The position numbers were made by a program, and so were the translations under genes. A stretch of DNA of 64,000 nucleotides from Verrucomicrobia bacterium Tous-C9LFEB. GTDB lineage: Bacteria > Verrucomicrobiota > Verrucomicrobiia > Methylacidiphilales > UBA1321. Of this stretch, positions 1-10,511 are shown in pieces. How positions within the stretch are numbered: position 1 is the first letter of the stretch; each line of letters starts with the position of its first letter. The DNA is taken from the NCBI GenBank assembly GCA_002304345.1, contig NEUU01000008.1:107943-171942 (forward strand). The letters run 5' to 3'. The notes below the pieces were generated by a model. It did not search any database. It saw nothing but the letters and a program-made list of their open reading frames with translations, and was not told where the DNA came from.

Positions 1-1353
1 CAGGAAAAAGCAGAGAAGGTATTGCGGGAGAAATTCCCGGAAGTCACCCACACATTCAGTCGAATCGGCACGGCGGAGATTGCCACCGACCCCATGGGCG
101 TCAATGTCTCCGACACTTATATTTTCTACAAACAGCAGAAAGAATGGACCAGCGCCACAAGCAAAGATGAACTGGCCAACAAGATGAGCCGGGAACTCAG
201 CATACAGATTCCGGGCCAAGCCTATCTGTTTTCGCAGCCTATTGAAATGCGTTTCAATGAAATCCTGGAGGGCACGCGCGCTGACCTGGCGGTGAAAGTT
301 TTCGGCGATGACTTCACTGAGATCGAACGCATTGCAGAAGAAGTTCGCGAAGTGCTGGACAAAATTCCCGGTGCCGCCGATGTGGAGTTCGATGCCCTGG
401 GCAAGGCGCCCATGCTGGAAATCAAACTCAACCGGGAAGCCATGACCCGCTACAATATCCACGCTTCGGAAATCAATGAAACGGTCAAGGCGGCGTTAGC
501 GGGCAGCGAAGCGGGACGTCTCATCGACGGCAACCGCCGCTATCCCATTGTCGTGCGCCTGCCAGAGGATCTTCGCAAGCGTATTAGTGAAATGAAGCAA
601 CTCCCCGTTCGCACCTCGGACGGCGGATTGCTCACGCTGGGACAAGTGGCCGATTTCGAGGTTGGTGAGAAAGTGAATACCATCGCTCGTGAGTATGGTC
701 AGCGTCGCGCCGCCATCATGGTGAATCTGCGTGGACGTGATGTGGAGAGCTACGTCCTGGAAGCACAAAAGAAGGTCAACGAGCAAATCAAATTACCAAC
801 TGGCTACACCATCGAATTTGGTGGCCAGTTCAAAAATCTGCAAGAAGCCCGAGCCCGGCTGACAGTGATTGTTCCCGTCGCGCTGCTCGTGATCTTCGTC
901 CTGATCTTCATGGCCTTCGGAAGTCTCCGTCAAGCCGCACTCATCTATACCGGCATACCTCTGGCGGTCACGGGAGGAATCTATGCCCTATGGCTGCGTG
1001 GAATGCCATTTAGTATCAGCGCAGGCATTGGATTCATCGCCCTTTCCGGTGTCGCGGTGCTGAACGGCGTAATGCTGGTCACCTACTTCAACCAACTGCG
1101 CGAGTCTGGCAAGAGCCTCATGGAAGCCGTCCGCGAAGGATCTTTGACCCGGTTGCGACCCGTGATCATGACGGCACTCGTGGCGAGTCTCGGATTTCTC
1201 CCCATGGCATTCGGGTCCGGTGCTGGAGCGGAGGTGCAACGTCCTTTGGCCACCGTCGTCATCGGTGGAATTCTCAGCTCCACTTTTTTAACCTTGGTGA
1301 TTCTCCCTGTTCTCTATGAATGGATGGAGAGTCGTGTCACCCGTAAAACCTAA
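1..1353 (+). CDS. CzcA/CusA-type heavy-metal efflux RND pump, C-terminal part (5' truncated by window)
   Basis: This is the inner-membrane, proton-driven pump subunit of a tripartite metal efflux system, which exports divalent or monovalent metal ions from the periplasm or cytoplasm through an outer-membrane channel. The frame is open from base 1, so the gene starts outside the window; about 450 C-terminal residues are present. Visible features are the periplasmic porter region (a GTRADLAVKVFGDD stretch of the CzcA type), a long hydrophobic block beginning VIVPVALLVIFVLIFMAFGS, an SGVAVLNGVMLV helix and the closing TTFLTLVILPVLY-type helix. The metal-relay residues of the central membrane helices lie outside the window, so the substrate cannot be told. 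A small metal-binding periplasmic protein follows 20 bp downstream and is probably in the same operon. Family assignment is firm; Cu/Ag versus Co/Zn/Cd is open. Confidence 0.93.
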   Translation, partial: QEKAEKVLREKFPEVTHTFSRIGTAEIATDPMGVNVSDTYIFYKQQKEWTSATSKDELANKMSRELSIQIPGQAYLFSQPIEMRFNEILEGTRADLAVKVFGDDFTEIERIAEEVREVLDKIPGAADVEFDALGKAPMLEIKLNREAMTRYNIHASEINETVKAALAGSEAGRLIDGNRRYPIVVRLPEDLRKRISEMKQLPVRTSDGGLLTLGQVADFEVGEKVNTIAREYGQRRAAIMVNLRGRDVESYVLEAQKKVNEQIKLPTGYTIEFGGQFKNLQEARARLTVIVPVALLVIFVLIFMAFGSLRQAALIYTGIPLAVTGGIYALWLRGMPFSISAGIGFIALSGVAVLNGVMLVTYFNQLRESGKSLMEAVREGSLTRLRPVIMTALVASLGFLPMAFGSGAGAEVQRPLATVVIGGILSSTFLTLVILPVLYEWMESRVTRKT

Positions 1354-1372
1354 CAAACGAAAGCGTAAAATC

Positions 1373-1828
1373 ATGAGTCATCTCCTCACCCTTCTCGCCG
1401 CCTCCGCATTTCTCGGCACCGCCGTACTGGCCGCTGAAAGCGGTCACTCTCACAAAACCATCGCTGGGCCCAAGGGCGGTAAAATTTTGGAGAGCACGCC
1501 ACTGCACGCCGAATTTTTTGTCCAAGCGGACCGGAAAGTCAGCGTGACCTTCTACGATGCCGACATGAAACCAGTCGCGCCCTCCACCCAGAAACTCAAA
1601 GTGATCGCCGAAGCCAAGCCTGATAAAGCTACTCTGGAATTTGAAAAGATGAACGATGCGTTCATTTCCAAAACCACTTTACCGGAAGGAAACGGCTACC
1701 GCGTCGTGGTCCAGATCAAGACCGATACCTCAGCCAAACCACAGAATTTCCGTATCGATTACATCCCGGCGATCTGTAACGGGTGCAAACGCGCCGAGTA
1801 CGCCTGCACTTGCGAGCACGCCGAATAA
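1373..1828 (+). CDS. Small periplasmic protein with His/Cys metal-binding ends
   Basis: The protein has 151 residues and an N-terminal signal peptide (hydrophobic stretch LLTLLAASAFLGTAVLAA, then mature ESGHSHK). The mature part begins with a His-containing segment and a GPKGGKILE...HAEFF motif, as seen in the N-terminal domains of heavy-metal RND adaptor proteins. It ends in a Cys-rich tail, CNGCKRAEYACTCEHAE, with four Cys and one His. I chose ATG 1373 over an in-frame ATG at 1316 because the latter lies inside the pump gene and would place 19 charged residues before the signal peptide. Position directly after the CzcA-type pump suggests a metal chaperone or sensor for efflux. No named family is recognised. 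Confidence 0.7.
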   Translation: MSHLLTLLAASAFLGTAVLAAESGHSHKTIAGPKGGKILESTPLHAEFFVQADRKVSVTFYDADMKPVAPSTQKLKVIAEAKPDKATLEFEKMNDAFISKTTLPEGNGYRVVVQIKTDTSAKPQNFRIDYIPAICNGCKRAEYACTCEHAE

Positions 1829-1878
1829 TCGAATTAAAGAAAAACTAAAATCAAAGCTCAATATAAATTAGATCGCCT

Positions 1879-1893
1879 AATAATTGAATTATT
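1879..1893. promoter_or_regulatory. Short inverted repeat upstream of the outer-membrane barrel gene
   Basis: AATAATT-G-AATTATT is a perfect 7-bp inverted repeat 15 bp before the ATG at 1908, inside an AT-rich gap (1829-1907) between the efflux genes and the barrel gene. It could be an operator or simply part of an AT-rich promoter. There is no functional evidence beyond symmetry. Confidence 0.3.
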
Positions 1894-1907
1894 ATAGAGT
1901 ACGCGCG

Positions 1908-3293
1908 ATGCGTATTCTATACCGCTCTTTAATCAACCTCGTCGCTTGCTCGCTCTTGGTCTCTTCCCTCCAGGCCGCCAGCGTCCCTCCGATTACGACC
2001 GATAGAGATCCCAGGCAAATTGAAGCGCCCGCGGTTGATCCCAAACAGATCGCGACATCCAATGCCATAAAGAAACCTGCGTGGTTGACCGAGCTGTCGG
2101 TAACGACAAAGGAATCGTACGACAGCAACGTCTTTGGAACTGATACGGACAAACCCGGGAGTTATCCGCGAGTGGCCAATGTCAGCTCATGGGTAACCTC
2201 GGTGACGCCCAAGCTGGTCTTCAACTTCGCGGCATTACTCGACTATTCCAATGCCGAGGAAAAGACCATCGACACACTCTCCCTGTCTTATGCGCCGGAG
2301 GTAACGCGCTATCACGAAGCCGCTACGGAAAACTACGAGGCGCATCGCATTCACACGCAGATCAAGGGCAAGGTCGATTCCTTCTCCTACAACTTCGAGA
2401 ACTCGTTACTCTTCCTGGTCGGTAACCGCAACACGCCGCTGTATAATCAGGTCAGTTGCTACGGATCGGCCCTCGTTCGCGAACGGCGCGATCAAATTCA
2501 GGACAGGGCCAAACTCAGTCTGCGCAACGACTGGGAGTCGGTCTTTTTTCGCGGAGTGGGCACGACGACTTACTACGATTTAAATACTTATCAATATAAC
2601 AATAATCTACCGGTCTATGCCGGGTATCAGGATTACGTTGATCGCTATGAAGTGAACGGCGGCGGCGATGTGGGGTACAAGATCACAAAGGATTTTGCGC
2701 TGACGTTCGGGTATCGTCATGGGCACCAGTATCAGCAGACCTATAGCTGGGTCGATGTAAACAGCACGAATGATTTTGACCGCGTTTTAGTCGGAATCGA
2801 AGGCAAGCCGTTCAAATGGCTCAAGGTGGAATTTCAGGGCGGTCCCGACTTCCACTACTACGAAGCCCAAAAGCAAGTGGGACATGCGGATGAATTGACC
2901 CGTGCGTATCTCAACGGCAGCGTGACAGCTGATGTCACCTCCAAGGACGTGCTCGCTTTCCGCGTCAAGCAATGGCAGTGGGTCTCCAGCACAGGTCTCT
3001 GCACTTACGAGGACAAGACTTTTGATTTCAGCTACCGGCATAAGATTGTAGACCAACTCAGTGCTTCGCTCGGATATATGATTCTAGGGGCCACCTACGA
3101 TGCACCTACGGTACGAAGTGACTGGCAGTACACCTACTCGATTGGGCTCAAATACGATCTCAATGAAAACCTCTCGTTCACGGGAGATTATTCGTTCATT
3201 CAAGGAGTGAATGAATCCGATATCAGCAATCTCCCCCCGGGCCGGGAATTCGACAGACACGTGGTTTGCCTCGGCGTTAGAGCCGCTTTTTAG
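1908..3293 (+). CDS. Outer-membrane beta-barrel protein upstream of kdpABC
   Basis: The protein has 461 residues. An N-terminal signal peptide (SLINLVACSLLVSSLQA) is followed by a Pro-rich linker, and from about residue 70 onward by alternating polar/aromatic strands rich in Tyr, Phe and Trp. It ends in ...CLGVRAAF with a C-terminal Phe, the classic outer-membrane barrel insertion signal. ATG 1908 is preferred over an upstream TTG at 1884 because it starts the signal peptide cleanly. It lies 140 bp before kdpA on the same strand. Barrel proteins of this sort are often annotated only as hypothetical or OmpA-like. A role in letting K+ or other solutes across the outer membrane is an inference from position only. 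Confidence 0.7.
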   Translation: MRILYRSLINLVACSLLVSSLQAASVPPITTDRDPRQIEAPAVDPKQIATSNAIKKPAWLTELSVTTKESYDSNVFGTDTDKPGSYPRVANVSSWVTSVTPKLVFNFAALLDYSNAEEKTIDTLSLSYAPEVTRYHEAATENYEAHRIHTQIKGKVDSFSYNFENSLLFLVGNRNTPLYNQVSCYGSALVRERRDQIQDRAKLSLRNDWESVFFRGVGTTTYYDLNTYQYNNNLPVYAGYQDYVDRYEVNGGGDVGYKITKDFALTFGYRHGHQYQQTYSWVDVNSTNDFDRVLVGIEGKPFKWLKVEFQGGPDFHYYEAQKQVGHADELTRAYLNGSVTADVTSKDVLAFRVKQWQWVSSTGLCTYEDKTFDFSYRHKIVDQLSASLGYMILGATYDAPTVRSDWQYTYSIGLKYDLNENLSFTGDYSFIQGVNESDISNLPPGREFDRHVVCLGVRAAF

Positions 3294-3336
3294 CGAATTC
3301 GGTTGTCCAATTTTACGCCGATTGATCCACTCGCTC

Positions 3337-3355
3337 TTTATATTTTCTTTATACT
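3337..3355 (+). promoter_or_regulatory. Candidate KdpE-binding direct repeat in the kdpA promoter region
   Basis: Two near-identical octamers, TTTATATT (3337-3344) and TTTATACT (3348-3355), start 11 bp apart, roughly one helical turn. They sit about 80 bp upstream of kdpA. The E. coli KdpE site is likewise a T-rich TTTATACT-type element upstream of kdpF/kdpA, so this fits an OmpR-family tandem site. The match was judged by eye. Confidence 0.5.
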
Positions 3356-3433
3356 ATCGGGTCGGGTCTTAATTAGTCCAAGGGACTTACTCAGCTTAGG
3401 ATAGCTCCATGAATGCAACATGGAGTATTGGTA

Positions 3434-5125
3434 ATGAGTCCCGGTGAAATTCTTCAAATCTGTCTCTATATTTGTTTGCTCGTGGCCGCAACGGCCACAT
3501 TCGGACCGTGGATGGCGCGGGTACTGACGGGTGAAACGACGTTTCTCGATTTCTTCCTGAAACCAGTGGAGCGAGCGGTATACCGCATCAGCGGAATCGA
3601 TCCGGAAATCGAGATGAACTGGAAGCAGTATGCCCGCGCGGTTCTGGCGTTCAACTTTTTCGGTTTCGTTCTCGTTCTTCTATTAATGCTCTTTCAGGGC
3701 ATCCTGCCGTTTAACCCCGCCAAGTTGCCCAATGTACCGTTTCCGCTCGCGTTGAATACGGCGATCAGCTTCATGACCAACACAAACTGGCAGGCCTACT
3801 CGGGCGAGGCGGCCATGAGTTATCTCACTCAGATGGCTGGCTTGGGTGTGCAGAATTTTCTAAGCGCCGCAACGGGAGTCGGCGTGATGTTGGCGCTGAT
3901 CCGGGGTTTCGTCCGGCGAGAGGCGAGCGAGCTGGGTAATTTCTGGGTGGATTTAGTCCGATCGACCCTTTACATCCTTCTGCCCCTTTCGTTCGCCCTC
4001 GCCTTGGTTCTTGTTTCCCAAGGTGTCGTGCAGACCTTCTCGTCCTATGTAACCGCCACCACGCTCGCAGGACAGGAACAGATCATTCCTCTTGGTCCCG
4101 CAGCTTCGCAGATTGCGATCAAGCAACTCGGCACCAATGGCGGAGGTTTCTTCGGCGTCAACAGCGCCCATCCATTTGAGAATCCGACACCATTGAGCAA
4201 CTTTCTGGAGATGTTTGTCATCCTCTGCATCCCGGCAGCCTTGACCGCGACCTACGGGAAAATGGTCGGTTCCATGCGGCAGGGCTGGACGATCTTCGCC
4301 GCGATGATGATCGTTTTTCTGATGACTCTCGGAGGAATGCTGTGGGCGGAGTATGCCACGAATCCTGTCTTTGGAACCGGCGCGTTAATGGAGGGTAAAG
4401 AGATGCGTCTTGGCGTGGCAAATAGCGTGCTCTGGGGTGATGTCACCACACTCGCTTCCAATGGCTCGGTCAATGCCATGCACTCGAGTTTATCCTCGCT
4501 CGCAGGAGGCATCGCCATTCTCAACATGCTGTTGGGTGAAGTGATTTTTGGCGGCGTCGGTTCAGGCTTGTACGGCATGCTCATGTTCGTCCTGCTCACT
4601 GTCTTCCTGGCGGGTTTAATGGTGGGTCGCACACCGGAATATCTCGGCAAGAAGATCGAAGCGTTTGATATCCAGATGGCCATGACCGCCGTGCTGTTAC
4701 CAAGCGCCTGCGTACTGATTCTCACCGCACTGGGTTGCTTCACCGAGGCGGGACGCGCGTCAATTGCCAATCCCGGACCGCATGGACTGAGTGAAATTCT
4801 CTATGCCTTTGCTTCCATGACGAACAACAACGGCAGCGCGTTTTCCGGGCTAAATGCCACGACAAATTTTTACACGCTCTCGGGCAGTCTGGCGATGCTC
4901 GTGGGCCGCTTCGGGGTGATCCTTCCCGTGCTCGCCATCGCGGGCAACATGGTCACCAAGAAGGTGACACCGGCTTCCGCAGGGACATTCCCGACTGACG
5001 GCGGACTCTTTGTGGTACTGCTCGTGGCCGTTGTCCTGATAGTCGGGGCCCTGACCTTCTTCCCGGCACTTTCACTCGGACCGATCCTCGAGCACTTACT
5101 CGTTCTCAGTGGTCGCATTTTTTAA
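3434..5125 (+). CDS. kdpA: K+-transporting ATPase channel subunit KdpA
   Basis: KdpA is the K+-selective, channel-like inner-membrane subunit of the KdpFABC pump, which takes up K+ when external K+ is scarce. At 563 residues it matches the usual length. Selectivity-filter-like loops are visible: [11 protein letters not shown] near residue 110, [19 protein letters not shown] near 235, and [11 protein letters not shown] near 467. About ten hydrophobic helices are evident. I chose ATG 3434 rather than an in-frame ATG at 3413 because a GGAG sits 8 nt before 3434. No kdpF-like small peptide was found between 3294 and 3433. kdpB starts 19 bp after the stop, so the genes are co-transcribed. Confidence 0.98.
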   Translation: MSPGEILQICLYICLLVAATATFGPWMARVLTGETTFLDFFLKPVERAVYRISGIDPEIEMNWKQYARAVLAFNFFGFVLVLLLMLFQGILPFNPAKLPNVPFPLALNTAISFMTNTNWQAYSGEAAMSYLTQMAGLGVQNFLSAATGVGVMLALIRGFVRREASELGNFWVDLVRSTLYILLPLSFALALVLVSQGVVQTFSSYVTATTLAGQEQIIPLGPAASQIAIKQLGTNGGGFFGVNSAHPFENPTPLSNFLEMFVILCIPAALTATYGKMVGSMRQGWTIFAAMMIVFLMTLGGMLWAEYATNPVFGTGALMEGKEMRLGVANSVLWGDVTTLASNGSVNAMHSSLSSLAGGIAILNMLLGEVIFGGVGSGLYGMLMFVLLTVFLAGLMVGRTPEYLGKKIEAFDIQMAMTAVLLPSACVLILTALGCFTEAGRASIANPGPHGLSEILYAFASMTNNNGSAFSGLNATTNFYTLSGSLAMLVGRFGVILPVLAIAGNMVTKKVTPASAGTFPTDGGLFVVLLVAVVLIVGALTFFPALSLGPILEHLLVLSGRIF

Positions 5126-5144
5126 CCTCACCTACGAAAATTCT

Positions 5145-7229
5145 ATGTCCACCGCATCTCAAACCAATTCCTGGGTCAACGCGAAAATCCTCAGAGTGGC
5201 GACAGTCGATTCCTTTACAAAACTCAATCCACTGCAACTCTGGAAAAATCCGGTTATATTTGTCACCGCCGTGGGAGCAGTCCTCTCGACCGGATCGCTT
5301 TTGATTTCGTCTTTTTCCGGTTTCGCCCTGCAAATCACCCTCTGGCTCTGGTTCACGGTACTCTTCGCCAACTTTGCCGAGGCGATTGCGGAAGGTCGCG
5401 GCAAGGCTCAAGCCGAGGCACTACGGCGGACGCGCACCCAAACCTGGGCACGACTCGTAAAGAATGGGACGGAAGAACGGATTGCCGCTCCGGATCTGAA
5501 GCTGGGCGACACGGTCGTGTGTGAAGCCAACGATATTATCCCAAGTGATGGCGAAGTCATCGAAGGAATCGCCAGTGTGGACGAATCGGCTATCACCGGC
5601 GAATCGGCCCCGGTGGTGCGTGAAAGCGGTGGCGACCGTAGTGCTGTGACTGGCGGAACGCGTGTCATCAGCGACCGCATCGTGATCCGCATCACGGCCG
5701 AGAAGGGAAACACCTTTATCGACAAAATGATTTCATTGGTGGAAGGGGCCTCCCGGCAGAAGACTCCGAATGAAATTGCACTCAGCATTTTGCTGGTTGC
5801 TCTGACCGTCATCTTCCTGCTCGCCGTGGCGACCATTCCCTTTTTCGCCTGGTACAATGAAGCCGCAGCAGGTCAAAAAAACGTTGTCGACGTTTCGTTG
5901 CCCGTCCTCGCAGCACTTCTCGTCTGCCTGATTCCCACCACGATTGGCGGCTTGTTGAGCGCGATCGGAATCAGTGGCATTGATCGCCTGGTGCGTCGCA
6001 ATGTCCTTGCGACCAGCGGACGAGCCGTGGAAGCGGCCGGCGACATTGACGTACTACTGCTCGACAAAACGGGCACCATCACACTTGGTAACCGCATGGC
6101 GGTGGAATTCATTCCCGCCCCGAGCATCCCCGCAGAGCGACTGGCTCGCGCCGCGCAATTGGCCTCACTGGCTGACGAAACACCGGAAGGCAGGTCGATC
6201 GTGATTCTCGCCAAGGAATTACACGGTATTCGGGCCCGCGAAGTCGCCTCGCCTCATGTGACATTCGTTCCGTTCACCGCGCAGACACGCATGAGCGGTG
6301 TTGATTTCACCCCAAGCGACAGCCAACAGCCGAGCATCCGCAAAGGGGCCGCCGAGAGCGTGAAAGCCTGGGTGGAAGGGCAAGGCGGACTCTATCCGAA
6401 TGCTGTGACTGAAATTGTCACGCGGATTTCACGTCAGGGCGGCACCCCGCTCGCAGTAGCGGAGGGACGCGAAGTGCTGGGGGTCATTTATCTTAAGGAT
6501 GTGGTAAAAGGCGGCATCAAGGAGCGCTTCGCGCAACTTCGGCAAATGGGTATCCGCACCGTCATGATCACCGGAGACAATCCCCTCACGGCGGCAGCCA
6601 TTGCAGCCGAGGCAGGAGTCGACGACTTTATGGCCGGAGCGACACCCGAAATGAAGCTCATGCGCATCCGCGCCGAGCAGGCGGCGGGACATCTGGTTGC
6701 CATGACCGGCGACGGGACCAACGATGCTCCCGCTCTGGCCCAAGCCGATGTCGGCGTTGCCATGAACACAGGCACGCAGGCCGCGCGCGAGGCCGGCAAT
6801 ATGGTCGATCTGGAGAGCAATCCAACGAAGCTCATCGAAATCGTGGAGATCGGCAAACAACTCCTCATGACTCGCGGCGCACTCACGACCTTCAGCGTGG
6901 CCAACGACGTCGCAAAATATTTTGCGATCATCCCCGCAATGTTCGGTGCACTCTATGCCGTGAACGGCACCGCCGGTCCGCTTCAGGCACTGAATATCAT
7001 GGGACTGCATTCACCCTCAAGCGCGATTCTGAGTGCTGTAATCTTCAACGCACTCATCATCATCGCCCTCATCCCGCTAGCCCTCCGCGGAGTGACGTAT
7101 CGTGCGCTCCCGGCCGTCGAGGTCTTGCAGCGCAACCTGTTTCTCTATGGTCTCGGTGGACTCGTTGCACCGTTCGTGGGTATCAAACTCATCGACCTCG
7201 CCCTTGTCGCCACAAAACTTGCCGCCTAA
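5145..7229 (+). CDS. kdpB: K+-transporting P-type ATPase subunit KdpB
   Basis: KdpB is the P-type ATPase subunit that couples ATP hydrolysis to K+ transport through KdpA. It has 694 residues. Visible motifs are TGES (151-154) of the actuator domain, DKTGT with phospho-acceptor Asp307, the TGD phosphorylation-domain motif (MITGDN), and the hinge [19 protein letters not shown] membrane helix carries the PTTIGG sequence. A longer in-frame ATG at 5109 overlaps the kdpA end; 5145 gives the standard N-terminus. In E. coli the Ser of TGES is phosphorylated for inhibition at high K+, and that Ser is present here (Ser154). kdpC begins 15 bp downstream. Confidence 0.98.
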   Translation: MSTASQTNSWVNAKILRVATVDSFTKLNPLQLWKNPVIFVTAVGAVLSTGSLLISSFSGFALQITLWLWFTVLFANFAEAIAEGRGKAQAEALRRTRTQTWARLVKNGTEERIAAPDLKLGDTVVCEANDIIPSDGEVIEGIASVDESAITGESAPVVRESGGDRSAVTGGTRVISDRIVIRITAEKGNTFIDKMISLVEGASRQKTPNEIALSILLVALTVIFLLAVATIPFFAWYNEAAAGQKNVVDVSLPVLAALLVCLIPTTIGGLLSAIGISGIDRLVRRNVLATSGRAVEAAGDIDVLLLDKTGTITLGNRMAVEFIPAPSIPAERLARAAQLASLADETPEGRSIVILAKELHGIRAREVASPHVTFVPFTAQTRMSGVDFTPSDSQQPSIRKGAAESVKAWVEGQGGLYPNAVTEIVTRISRQGGTPLAVAEGREVLGVIYLKDVVKGGIKERFAQLRQMGIRTVMITGDNPLTAAAIAAEAGVDDFMAGATPEMKLMRIRAEQAAGHLVAMTGDGTNDAPALAQADVGVAMNTGTQAAREAGNMVDLESNPTKLIEIVEIGKQLLMTRGALTTFSVANDVAKYFAIIPAMFGALYAVNGTAGPLQALNIMGLHSPSSAILSAVIFNALIIIALIPLALRGVTYRALPAVEVLQRNLFLYGLGGLVAPFVGIKLIDLALVATKLAA

Positions 7230-7244
7230 GCGAAAGAAACTCCT

Positions 7245-7835
7245 ATGAAAATCATACTCCAATCGATTCGCCTTCTTTTTGTCCTCACCGTATTGACAGG
7301 TATTCTCTATCCACTGGTGGTGACATTCTTTGCTCATGTGGCCTGGAGCGAAAAAGCCGAGGGCTCCCTGATCATCGCGAATAAACGCGCGGTGGGCTCG
7401 GAGTTGTTGGCGCAAAAGACCGAGGACAACCGCTATTTTTGGCCGCGCCCCTCGGCCGCCGATTATGCCACCATTGCATCCGGGGCCAGTAATCTTGGTC
7501 CGAGTAGCACCGCCCTCAAGAAGGCAGTCGAGGAACGGACCCAAAAATGGCGCGAAGCCAATGAATTGTCCGCCGAGACCCCGGTACCGAGCGACATACA
7601 GTTCGCCTCTGGCAGTGGACTCGATCCGCATATCAGCCCGCTCGCAGCAGCGCAACAAATCCAACGCGTGGCGGCTGCGCGAAACCTATCGCTGGAAAAC
7701 CGCGCTAAACTCACCACCCTCGTCAAAGATTCCGTTGAAGGGCCGCAATGGCAAATTTTCGGTGAATCTCGTGTGAACGTATTAAAGCTGAATTTGGCCA
7801 TGGATCGGTTATTATTCTCCCCACAACCACAGTAA
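7245..7835 (+). CDS. kdpC: K+-transporting ATPase subunit KdpC
   Basis: KdpC is the single-span periplasmic subunit that stabilises the KdpAB complex. It has 196 residues, with an N-terminal membrane helix (LLFVLTVLTGILYPLVVTFFA) and the family motifs YFWPRPSA near residue 65, SGASNLGPSS near 82, and SGSGLDPHISPLAAAQQ near 123. The ATG at 7245 closely follows kdpB, and kdpD starts 3 bp after the stop, giving a tight operon. Confidence 0.97.
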   Translation: MKIILQSIRLLFVLTVLTGILYPLVVTFFAHVAWSEKAEGSLIIANKRAVGSELLAQKTEDNRYFWPRPSAADYATIASGASNLGPSSTALKKAVEERTQKWREANELSAETPVPSDIQFASGSGLDPHISPLAAAQQIQRVAAARNLSLENRAKLTTLVKDSVEGPQWQIFGESRVNVLKLNLAMDRLLFSPQPQ

Positions 7836-7838
7836 CCC

Positions 7839-10511
7839 ATGCCCGACGCCTCTCGCCCTGATCCTGACCAGTTACTCGCCTCCTTACAAAAGGAGGAGGC
7901 GCAGGCCAAGCGTGGACGACTCAAGATCTTCTTCGGCATGTGCCCCGGAGTGGGGAAAACCTATGCCATGCTCAAGGCGGCCCGCCAACAGATGCAGGAG
8001 GGCACGGACGTTGTCGTAGGGCTGATCGAAACGCATGGACGCGCCGAAACGGCAGCACTGATTGAAGGGCTGGTCGTCGCCGAGCGAAAGAAAATCGATT
8101 ACCGCGGCACGGTTCTGGAAGAGATGGACGTAGAGGGAATTCTCTTTCTGCAACCACAACTCGTGCTCGTCGATGAGTTGGCGCATACCAATGCCCCGGG
8201 GTTGCGGCATGTGAAACGTTATCAGGATGTCGACGAACTTCTCGCGGCAGGCATCGATGTCTATACGACCCTCAACGTTCAACATATCGAGAGCCGGGCC
8301 GATACCGTGCGGCAGATCACGGGAGCGCCCGTGCACGAAACCGTTCCGGATTCGGTCCTTGAATGGGCCGATGAAATCGAGTTGATCGACATCACGCCGG
8401 AGCGACTACGGGAGAGACTCGCCGAGGGCAAAGTCTATCTTGGCCCTCGGGCAGACATGGCAGCAGCCCATTTTTTCAAGGAAACCAATCTCACCGCATT
8501 ACGAGAACTGGCGTTGCGACTCACCGCCGAACGGGTCGATCAACAATTGCGTTCGATTCGCCAACGAGAGATCACACGGGAGGTTTGGAAATCAGGAGAC
8601 CGGCTGATGGTGGCGGTCGGACCAAGTCCGTTCTCGCTCCAACTCGTGCGTTGGACAAGACGCATGGCCTACGCGATGAATGCTCCGTGGATGGCGGTTC
8701 ATGTGGAATCAAACCCCACATTATCGCCCGAAGCGAAGCAACAACTCGACCGCAATCTTTCCACCGCGCGCGAACTCGGAGCGGAGGTGGTCCTGACCCA
8801 CGACGTGGACTCGGCTGCAGCGCTGGTGCGCATCGCCCGGGAACATAATGTCAGCCAGATCGTAGTCGGAAAACCCCGCGACAGTTGGTGGATGGACGTC
8901 CTACGCGGCGGCGGGCTGGTGAATCGGCTGATTCGTCAATGCGGCCACATTGACGTCTATGTGGTGCCAGCCGAAGCTCATAAAGCGGAGCCGTCACCGC
9001 TCCGCTTTTCTTTTTCCAACCGCACCGGTTGGAAGGAATATCTGAACGCCTCGGCTTCCGTTGTGGGTGTGACGCTTTTCTCCCTGTCGGTCGGCTCCTT
9101 CACCGGCTATTGGGCTGTCGCACTCATTTATCTATTTTTGGTGATTTTGCTCTCCCTCGTTCTCAATCGCGGCCCTGTTTTTGTCGCGGCTACGCTGAGT
9201 GCCTTGACATGGAATTATCTTTTTATCCCTCCGAAGTATACCTTCATCATCGCCACTCTGCCGGACACGCTCATGTTCGGCATGTACTTTGTGATTGCGC
9301 TAGTCACTGGCCATCTCACCTCCCGGTTACGACTCCAACAGCGCAACGAACGCGAGCGTGAATTACGTGCGATTGCGCTCTATCGACTGATCCGCACGGT
9401 GGCGACCGCCCGCACCATCTCCGAACTTTTAGATCAGGCTGCCACGGAGATTGAGTCGCTATTTCAGGCCAAGGTAGCTTTCTTCACCACTGAAGCCGAG
9501 CAACCGGTCACGCTCGATCCACATCCCGCCAGTCGCTTTGCGGTCGACGATAAGGAGATCAGCGTGGCTTTGTGGACCTTTCGCAATGGACGCAGCGCCG
9601 GGCGCTTCACGGACACTCTCCCCGCAGCTGAAGGCTACTATGTACCGTTGCGGGCGGGCGAAAAATGCCTCGGAGTGATGGGAATTAAATTGCGTTCAGG
9701 CGAAGCTCTTCTTCTGCAACAGCGTGACATTCTCGAAAGCTTTGCCGGACAGATCGGGCTGGCATTGGAGCGGGAAAAATTACGCGCGGCGACACAGGCC
9801 ACTCAACTAGCACTCAAATCTGAGACGCTGCAAAAGACGCTTTTCAACTCAATCTCCCACGAATTGCGCACGCCGCTCTCGGTCATCCAGGCGGCAACTT
9901 CGCAATTATCTCTCGGCGCGAGCGCTTCATCGAGCCAGCCCCTTCTCGAGGAAATCAAGCAAGCCACCACACGGTTGGACCGGCTGGTGCAAAACCTCCT
10001 CAATAGCGCCCGTCTGGAATCGGACCAACTCCAAGCCAAGATGGAATGGGGTGATGTGGAGGATGTCGTGACCGGTGCGGTTCAACTCATGAAGGGTCAC
10101 CGCGAGTCCTCACGGATTCAGGTGAACATGGCACCCAAACTGCCTTTGATTCATGCCGACTTTGGTCTCCTGCAGCAGGCCTTGATGAACCTGATCGATA
10201 ATGCACTTAACTACACGCCGGAAGGTTCTCCCGTGCATGTGTCGGCAGCGCAGGACCGGGATTCCATAATTTTGTGTGTGGAGGACGAAGGCTCCGGATT
10301 ATCTCCGGAAACGCTGGCCCATCTCTTTGAAAAATTCTATCGCGCCTCCGACGCACGTCCCGGAGGAACCGGGCTCGGGCTGTCCATCGCCAAACATTTT
10401 GTTGAAGTCAATCGCGGTCAACTCACTGCCGCCAACCGTGAAACGAGCGGAGCCATTTTCACCATTCGTCTCCCCATTTTAAATTCTCCTGCTAAGTTGA
10501 ATCCGGCATGA
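7839..10511 (+). CDS. kdpD: Sensor histidine kinase KdpD
   Basis: KdpD senses K+ limitation or ionic stress and phosphorylates KdpE. It has 890 residues, as usual. In order there are: the N-terminal KdpD domain with Walker A-like GMCPGVGKTYAM (about 30-42) and LVLVDELAHTNAPG (about 108-121); a universal-stress-protein-like domain (about 250-375); four closely spaced membrane helices (about 400-490); a GAF-like region (about 520-650); the H-box SHELRTPL with His674; and a HATPase_c domain with NLIDNALNYT, DEGSG and GTGLGLSI motifs. Its 3' end overlaps kdpE by 4 bp (ATGA). All catalytic motifs are intact. Confidence 0.98.
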   Translation: MPDASRPDPDQLLASLQKEEAQAKRGRLKIFFGMCPGVGKTYAMLKAARQQMQEGTDVVVGLIETHGRAETAALIEGLVVAERKKIDYRGTVLEEMDVEGILFLQPQLVLVDELAHTNAPGLRHVKRYQDVDELLAAGIDVYTTLNVQHIESRADTVRQITGAPVHETVPDSVLEWADEIELIDITPERLRERLAEGKVYLGPRADMAAAHFFKETNLTALRELALRLTAERVDQQLRSIRQREITREVWKSGDRLMVAVGPSPFSLQLVRWTRRMAYAMNAPWMAVHVESNPTLSPEAKQQLDRNLSTARELGAEVVLTHDVDSAAALVRIAREHNVSQIVVGKPRDSWWMDVLRGGGLVNRLIRQCGHIDVYVVPAEAHKAEPSPLRFSFSNRTGWKEYLNASASVVGVTLFSLSVGSFTGYWAVALIYLFLVILLSLVLNRGPVFVAATLSALTWNYLFIPPKYTFIIATLPDTLMFGMYFVIALVTGHLTSRLRLQQRNERERELRAIALYRLIRTVATARTISELLDQAATEIESLFQAKVAFFTTEAEQPVTLDPHPASRFAVDDKEISVALWTFRNGRSAGRFTDTLPAAEGYYVPLRAGEKCLGVMGIKLRSGEALLLQQRDILESFAGQIGLALEREKLRAATQATQLALKSETLQKTLFNSISHELRTPLSVIQAATSQLSLGASASSSQPLLEEIKQATTRLDRLVQNLLNSARLESDQLQAKMEWGDVEDVVTGAVQLMKGHRESSRIQVNMAPKLPLIHADFGLLQQALMNLIDNALNYTPEGSPVHVSAAQDRDSIILCVEDEGSGLSPETLAHLFEKFYRASDARPGGTGLGLSIAKHFVEVNRGQLTAANRETSGAIFTIRLPILNSPAKLNPA

